From: Vulcanimicrobiota bacterium
Lineage (GTDB): Bacteria; Vulcanimicrobiota; Vulcanimicrobiia; Vulcanimicrobiales; Vulcanimicrobiaceae
Assembly (NCBI GenBank): GCA_014304965.1
Contig: JACRTZ010000280.1
Span: 1-16,235 of the forward strand
DNA: 16,235 bases
Direction of reading: 5' to 3'
A model generated the notes under the pieces. It worked only from the letters and a program-made list of their open reading frames with translations, was not told where the DNA came from and ran no database searches. Positions 12,665 through 16,235 of this stretch are shown in pieces (the first letter of the stretch is position 1; each line of letters begins with the position of its first letter). The position numbers and the translations under genes were made by a program.

Positions 12665-13768
12665 TTAGCGGCGTTTGCCGCCGAGCAAACCGAAGATCAG
12701 TTTGGCGATCCCGAGATCGCCCTTCTTTTCGTTGGGGGCCGCAACGCGTCCGGCCGGGCGCTGCGACGAACGCTCTGCCGCTTGGGCGGCCGCCGGCGGA
12801 AGGGCGGCCTCGGGTTCCGCGATCTCGGACGGTGTGGCTTCCAACTCGGAAAAAATGAGGCGCTCTGCGATCGGGCGATCGGCGGCCGCGTGCGCAACCC
12901 CGTTGGGTGAGGCTTCCGGGCGCGCAGCCGCGCGTTCGGGCGTTTCACGATGAACGTCGTCGCGCAGGCGCCGCAGTAGCGTCTCGGCTTCGGCGCGCCG
13001 TTTGGATGCGTCCAGCTCTGAGGCATGTAATTCGGCGATGCGACGTTCCAGCTGGCCGAGCGCTTCGCGACGGCCGTGGCGCAGGCGTTCTTCGGCGGCG
13101 CGCTGCTGGTCGGCAAGCCGGACGATTTCGAGGTCGAGGCGCGTCGCTTCGTACTGGGCTCGATCGAGTTCATCTTGGGCGAGCGCGACGTCGCGGCGCA
13201 AATCGTTGAGGACCGCCTCGGCCTCTTCGCGATCCTTGGCCGCGGCAATTTCGGTCGCGCGCGATGCGTTTACGCGCTCTTCCAGCTCGATGCGCTCTGC
13301 CGACAAGCGTTCTTCGTCGGCACGATCGTGGCGAGCACGCGCCTCGAGCAGGTCCGCTTCGTGGCGCGCGCGCTCTTCGACCATTCGCTCGCGCTGCACG
13401 CGCTCGCGGTCGCCGAGCTTTTCGGCATCTATGCGGGCCGCGCCGGCGAACGTTTCCGCCGCGCGAAATCCAAGCGCGCGCTGCTCGGCTTGCTCGCGAC
13501 GCATCCGCGCGCCCGTCTCGTTGTCGATGAGATCTGACAGCTCGTGTTCGAGTTCGCTGCGTTGCGCGTTGACCTCGGGGCGGTAGCGCCGGCGCTCCCG
13601 GGCGTTTGCCTCGGCTTCGGGAAGGCGTTCGCGTGCGCTTGCCACCTGTTGCTGGCCGCGCTCGATCCAACGATCCACCTCGGTGCGTTCCTCGACGGCG
13701 CGGGCTTGCTCGCGCGCAAATTCTTCGATCTCGGCTTCGAGCGCCGCGACGTCTACGTGCTCAAACAC
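12665..13768 (-). CDS. Coiled-coil protein of unknown function
   Basis: A 367-residue protein starting at a GTG (13768 down) that overlaps the end of the acyltransferase-like gene by 8 bases. GGGGA lies about 8 bases upstream inside that gene, so translation is coupled. Residues about 7-275 form a nearly unbroken Glu/Arg/Ala-rich coiled coil with no Cys and one early Trp (VDRWIERG). A Pro/Ala/Glu-rich flexible region (about 276-345) follows, then a short end, KKGDLGIAKLIFGLLGGKRR, that is hydrophobic between basic residues and could anchor to a membrane or partner. I recognise no family. A much longer open frame upstream reads through the acyltransferase-like gene in another frame and looks non-coding (Arg/Ser/Pro noise) before FEHVDVAALEAEI, which supports this start. 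Confidence 0.78.
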   Translation of the reverse strand: MFEHVDVAALEAEIEEFAREQARAVEERTEVDRWIERGQQQVASARERLPEAEANARERRRYRPEVNAQRSELEHELSDLIDNETGARMRREQAEQRALGFRAAETFAGAARIDAEKLGDRERVQRERMVEERARHEADLLEARARHDRADEERLSAERIELEERVNASRATEIAAAKDREEAEAVLNDLRRDVALAQDELDRAQYEATRLDLEIVRLADQQRAAEERLRHGRREALGQLERRIAELHASELDASKRRAEAETLLRRLRDDVHRETPERAAARPEASPNGVAHAAADRPIAERLIFSELEATPSEIAEPEAALPPAAAQAAERSSQRPAGRVAAPNEKKGDLGIAKLIFGLLGGKRR

Positions 13769-15284
13769 CGTGCGGTCCCCAGGTCGGCCCGATTTGCAGC
13801 CGAACCGCGGGGCGGCGATTTCTCGGCACTTCTGCAACCCGTACGCGCACGGTGATTGGTTCGCGTTGCGGACCCGGCTCAACTGCGGGCTCGACGCTTT
13901 GAGATCCGGGCTCGACGAACGCGGGCGGCTCCGTCTCCGCGAACGCGAACTCTTCGGCGGCCGGCGCAAAGGTCTCGAACTCGATCGGGTCGACCACGAC
14001 GGGGTCCGCATAGCGGACGTACGACGGTACGATCGCGCAGTCGGCGGAGCGCTGCGCTGCGCGCTGCATTTCGCTTGCGAGGTCGGCGGCCGAGCCCATG
14101 CGGTGCACGACCGATGCCAGATCTTCAGCGGCGATCTCGCCGTGTGCGACCGCGAGCCACGCTCCCGCGGGGGTTTCCAATCGCACGGCGTGCCGTTTGG
14201 GTGACGCGGCAAGAGCGAAGGCCGGAAGGCGTTGCAGGCTAGCCGTCATCGCTTCTGAGAGCGTTCCGCCGTCGGCGAAGCGGCGATCGACGAAACGGTA
14301 GAGTGCGTAGCCCGCGATTGCGCTGAGCACGAGTGCGTGTGCGGCCGCCGCTGCGACGCCGAGCGACGGCGTGAAGGTACGGAGTGCGAAAGTGCTGACG
14401 GGCTCCGCAACGAGCGTAACCGCAAAGGCGCTGGCGCCGATCCACGCGGCGCGCCCTCCGGAAAAGAACGTTTCCAGCGAGCGCCGGCGGCATGCGAGGA
14501 GCGCGCAGGCGATTGCGCCGAGCCAAAGCGGGCTCCACGTCGCGATGCGTCCAAAACGCGCCGCCGGCAACGCCGTGAAGAATGGATCGAGGGCGAAGGC
14601 GACAGCCGTGAAAGCCACGCCGGCCCAGGCCGCAGCTCGAACGGTGCGCGGCGAATGGAGGCGCGGATCTGCGGCGACGATTCCGGCGGCCAACGCGACG
14701 ACCGCGCCTGCGTCGAAGCGATGCGCGACCGTGAACAGATCGAGCGCGAGCGCGATTCCAACTGCAAGTGCGAACCAGCGCGGCGCGCGCACGTAGAGCG
14801 CAAGCGCGAACGGAAAGAGCATTGCGAGACGCACGGCGATGCTGACGAGCCAGAACGCATCGTTCCCGAGTGCGTTACCCGCGAACGCGATCGTCGTCAG
14901 CAGCGCGGTTGCGGGCGGCAGCGTAGCGTGCGCGAAGCTGCTAAAGCCGTAACGGTGCGCGATGAGGGGCAGGGCAATCGTCAGGGCGGCGACGGCGAGG
15001 TATGCCGGCGCGAGTCGCAGCAGGCGGCCGAATGCGAATCGCAGCGGCAAGATCTGCTGAGGTCCGCGGTCGTCGAGTGACGACAAGATTGGTTGGGCCC
15101 ACGCAAACGCGGCCAGCGCCACGAGCAGCGCGAAACCATGCGAGCCGGCCAACGCCGCGCGATGCGCGAGCGCGTCCGCCGCGCCGGGCCCTGGCGCGTG
15201 CTTAGCAATTTCATACGCCAGGATGCCGGCGACCCCGGCAGTCCGTAGAACGTCGAGCCGAACCGGCCGTTCCGCCTCCACCAT
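13761..15284 (-). CDS. Acyltransferase-3-like multi-pass membrane protein with long soluble tail
   Basis: A 507-residue protein with about ten hydrophobic helices in residues 12-335 and a soluble tail of about 170 residues. The start VRLDVLRTAGVAGILAYE (8-25), the FGRLLRLAPAYLAVAAL segment (85-101) and NDAFWLVSIAVRLAMLFPFAL (141-161) follow the layout of OafA/acyltransferase-3 proteins, which acylate sugars or envelope polymers. However, the usual helix-1 His is Y24/E25 and the glutamate of the WSLxxE motif is absent, so it may be inactive or remodelled. The tail (about 340-507) is unknown, acidic and Pro/Glu-rich near the middle and ends in a beta-type stretch (ITVRVRVAEVP). ATG 15284 is used; GTG 15281 fits the AGGG ribosome binding site slightly better. 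It is 43 bases from the upstream exported gene. Confidence 0.7.
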   Translation of the reverse strand: MVEAERPVRLDVLRTAGVAGILAYEIAKHAPGPGAADALAHRAALAGSHGFALLVALAAFAWAQPILSSLDDRGPQQILPLRFAFGRLLRLAPAYLAVAALTIALPLIAHRYGFSSFAHATLPPATALLTTIAFAGNALGNDAFWLVSIAVRLAMLFPFALALYVRAPRWFALAVGIALALDLFTVAHRFDAGAVVALAAGIVAADPRLHSPRTVRAAAWAGVAFTAVAFALDPFFTALPAARFGRIATWSPLWLGAIACALLACRRRSLETFFSGGRAAWIGASAFAVTLVAEPVSTFALRTFTPSLGVAAAAAHALVLSAIAGYALYRFVDRRFADGGTLSEAMTASLQRLPAFALAASPKRHAVRLETPAGAWLAVAHGEIAAEDLASVVHRMGSAADLASEMQRAAQRSADCAIVPSYVRYADPVVVDPIEFETFAPAAEEFAFAETEPPAFVEPGSQSVEPAVEPGPQREPITVRVRVAEVPRNRRPAVRLQIGPTWGPHGV

Positions 15285-15327
15285 CACCCTCAGAATATCG
15301 GCCCGAAGACGAGCCGAGGTGACCGGT

Positions 15328-16011
15328 TTAGCGGAATTCCACGAGGCGGCAGCGGCAAGCGCGCTCCGTCTCCGACGCGGCCTGGCCGCTTGCGGCCGGA
15401 ACTCCGGTGTAGCCGACCGGGATCCAGCCGGCCCGGCCCTTCTTGGGGCCGCTTTGAACCTGGACCCGGACCCGGACGAATTCGGAGCCGTCGGGGTCGA
15501 AGGGGGCGATGCCCATCCGGACCGCGACGAGCGTCGTTCCGGTCGCAATTTGCTCCGGCGTGCGGGCACCGAGCGACGGATAGAAGTCGGCATAATTGCC
15601 GAAGCCGCCTGCGACGACCAGGCGGGTTCCCTCGGGGATCTCTGGTGAGAGGAAGTCGAGCCGAGTGAAGGAGTCCACGGGCGCGCCTTCGGGCCGGACC
15701 CGGACGACCGGACCGTAGACTTCCTGGACGCGGACCCGCAGTCCGATCGGCTGGCCGAGCGCGTCGGCGGGCCGTTCCGAGTAGTCGTCAGGCGGGCGGG
15801 CGGCGCTTTCGGCGGTACCGGTCAAAGCGGCTTCGGGAGTGTCGAGCGGCCATGGCGCCGCCCCCACGATGCCGACCTGGCCCGGGCGCAGGACGAGCCA
15901 CTCCGGCAGCTCGGAGCCGTATTGGGCGTTCGCCGCGGCCGCCAAGGCCGAAAATATCGCGAAAACCATTACCGCCCGGCGCGCACAGTGCCAGGCTGTA
16001 GGCACTCTCAT
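15328..16011 (-). CDS. Exported protein of unknown function
   Basis: A 227-residue protein with a signal peptide: two Arg near 10-12, hydrophobic MVFAIFSALAAAA, and probable cleavage after ANA at about 29. The mature part is Pro/Gly/Val-rich and likely all-beta. It has repeated Val-Arg strands (GLRVRVQEVYGPVVRVRPEG, then FVRVRVQVQSGPKKG) and GRAGWIPVGYTGVP near the end, a little like SH3-type folds. Two Cys (CRCR) lie near the C-terminus. I recognise no family. It heads a three-gene minus-strand set with the acyltransferase-like and coiled-coil genes. The start is ATG 16011, directly abutting the divergent gene; an inner ATG 14 codons later would give a signal peptide with no basic residues, so it is less likely, though the first ATG has no clear ribosome binding site. 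Confidence 0.68.
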   Translation of the reverse strand: MRVPTAWHCARRAVMVFAIFSALAAAANAQYGSELPEWLVLRPGQVGIVGAAPWPLDTPEAALTGTAESAARPPDDYSERPADALGQPIGLRVRVQEVYGPVVRVRPEGAPVDSFTRLDFLSPEIPEGTRLVVAGGFGNYADFYPSLGARTPEQIATGTTLVAVRMGIAPFDPDGSEFVRVRVQVQSGPKKGRAGWIPVGYTGVPAASGQAASETERACRCRLVEFR

Positions 16012-16235
16012 ATGGACAATATCGGCATGGAACGCGTCGGAAATCGCCTGGTCTATTCGGCAAGCGATCTGGTCGACTTCGTAGCCTGCCGCCATCTGAG
16101 CGTTCTCGAGGCGCTCGTGGCCGACAGCCTCGAGCAGCGTCCGGCACCTTCGGCCGAAGATCAGCTCGTCTTTGCCGCGGGCCGAGCCCACGAAGCCGAC
16201 TACCTTGCCGCGCTCTCCGACGGCCGCCGGAGTAT
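16012..16235 (+). CDS. N-terminal part of a TM0106-family RecB-like nuclease
   Basis: The frame is open from ATG 16012 to the window edge (74 codons). It reads RLVYSASDLVDFVACRHLSVLEAL (residues 12-35), then AAGRAHEADYLAAL with a basic end. The S-x-(S/T)-D-L-x-x-F-x-x-C-x-H-L opening and the G-x-x-H-E-x-x-Y-L segment are what I know from TM0106-type RecB-like proteins, often fused to helicase domains; the His-Glu pair belongs to the nuclease fold. The catalytic D/ExK part would be beyond the edge. A second ATG at 16027 (M6) is an equally possible start, and neither has a clear Shine-Dalgarno. Confidence 0.75.
   Translation, partial: MDNIGMERVGNRLVYSASDLVDFVACRHLSVLEALVADSLEQRPAPSAEDQLVFAAGRAHEADYLAALSDGRRS

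Noticed and set aside
13002..13586. Plus-strand open frames inside the coiled-coil gene, rich in Ser, Arg and Ala
   Set aside because: They are complements of the Glu/Arg/Ala heptads on the minus strand, with no start context and no family features.
12665..14212. A 515-residue version of the coiled-coil protein starting at 14212
   Set aside because: The added 148 residues overlap the acyltransferase-like gene in another frame and read as Arg/Ser/Pro noise; the GTG at 13768 has a good ribosome binding site.
1..16235. CRISPR arrays, tRNA/rRNA genes, insertion sequences or attachment sites
   Set aside because: No regular repeat-spacer pattern, tRNA-like cloverleaf, transposase or flanking repeats were seen by eye on either strand.

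Overview
The window is GC-rich, densely coded bacterial chromosome. An exported copper-amine-oxidase-N (stalk) protein, TRAP and NitT/TauT-type transporters, a Tat-like signal and a TM0106-type RecB-like nuclease together would fit a little-cultured lineage such as Eremiobacterota (WPS-2) or a relative. That is an inference from gene content and style; no rRNA or other marker gene is present to prove it. I saw no insertion sequence, phage gene, tRNA, rRNA or CRISPR array.

Layout, plus strand. Bases 1-850 hold the tail of one probable ABC permease and a complete NitT/TauT/SsuC-type permease overlapping it by ATGA. After a leader that can fold into two hairpins comes a tight block (958-7887): 2-oxoacid/acetoin dehydrogenase E1 alpha, E1 beta and lipoyl-E2, an SDR oxidoreductase, a TRAP solute-binding protein (DctP) and a fused TRAP permease (DctQM). 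Stops and starts overlap at E1 alpha/E1 beta (TGATG) and at E2/SDR (TAATG). A strong hairpin lies between dctP and dctQM. The block looks like an uptake-plus-oxidation unit: the TRAP system imports a substrate, probably an organic acid, the SDR interconverts a hydroxyl and a keto group, and E1/E2 cleaves the keto compound to acyl-CoA. No E3 (lipoamide dehydrogenase) is present, so it must be supplied from elsewhere.

Next come a structured leader and an exported stalk-domain protein (8041-9015) closed by a clear intrinsic terminator. A lipid kinase and a PAP2 phosphatase follow, overlapping by ATGA, then a 59-residue highly charged protein not usually called by gene finders, and a membrane-bound CheA-like ATPase/sensor kinase whose HPt-like region has Arg where the phospho-accepting His should be.

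Layout, minus strand (12665-16011). Three genes, read right to left, are an exported 227-residue protein of unknown function, an acyltransferase-3-like membrane protein that seems to lack its catalytic residues and carries a long soluble tail, and a 367-residue coiled-coil protein translationally coupled to it. They converge on the sensor kinase with only 22 bp between. Divergent from them, on the plus strand from 16012, is the start of a TM0106-family RecB-like nuclease; the two annotated start codons sit back to back in a single CATATG.

The most novel-looking parts are the minus-strand three-gene cluster, the His-less CheA-like kinase with its hairpin-embedded ribosome binding site, and the two structured leaders.
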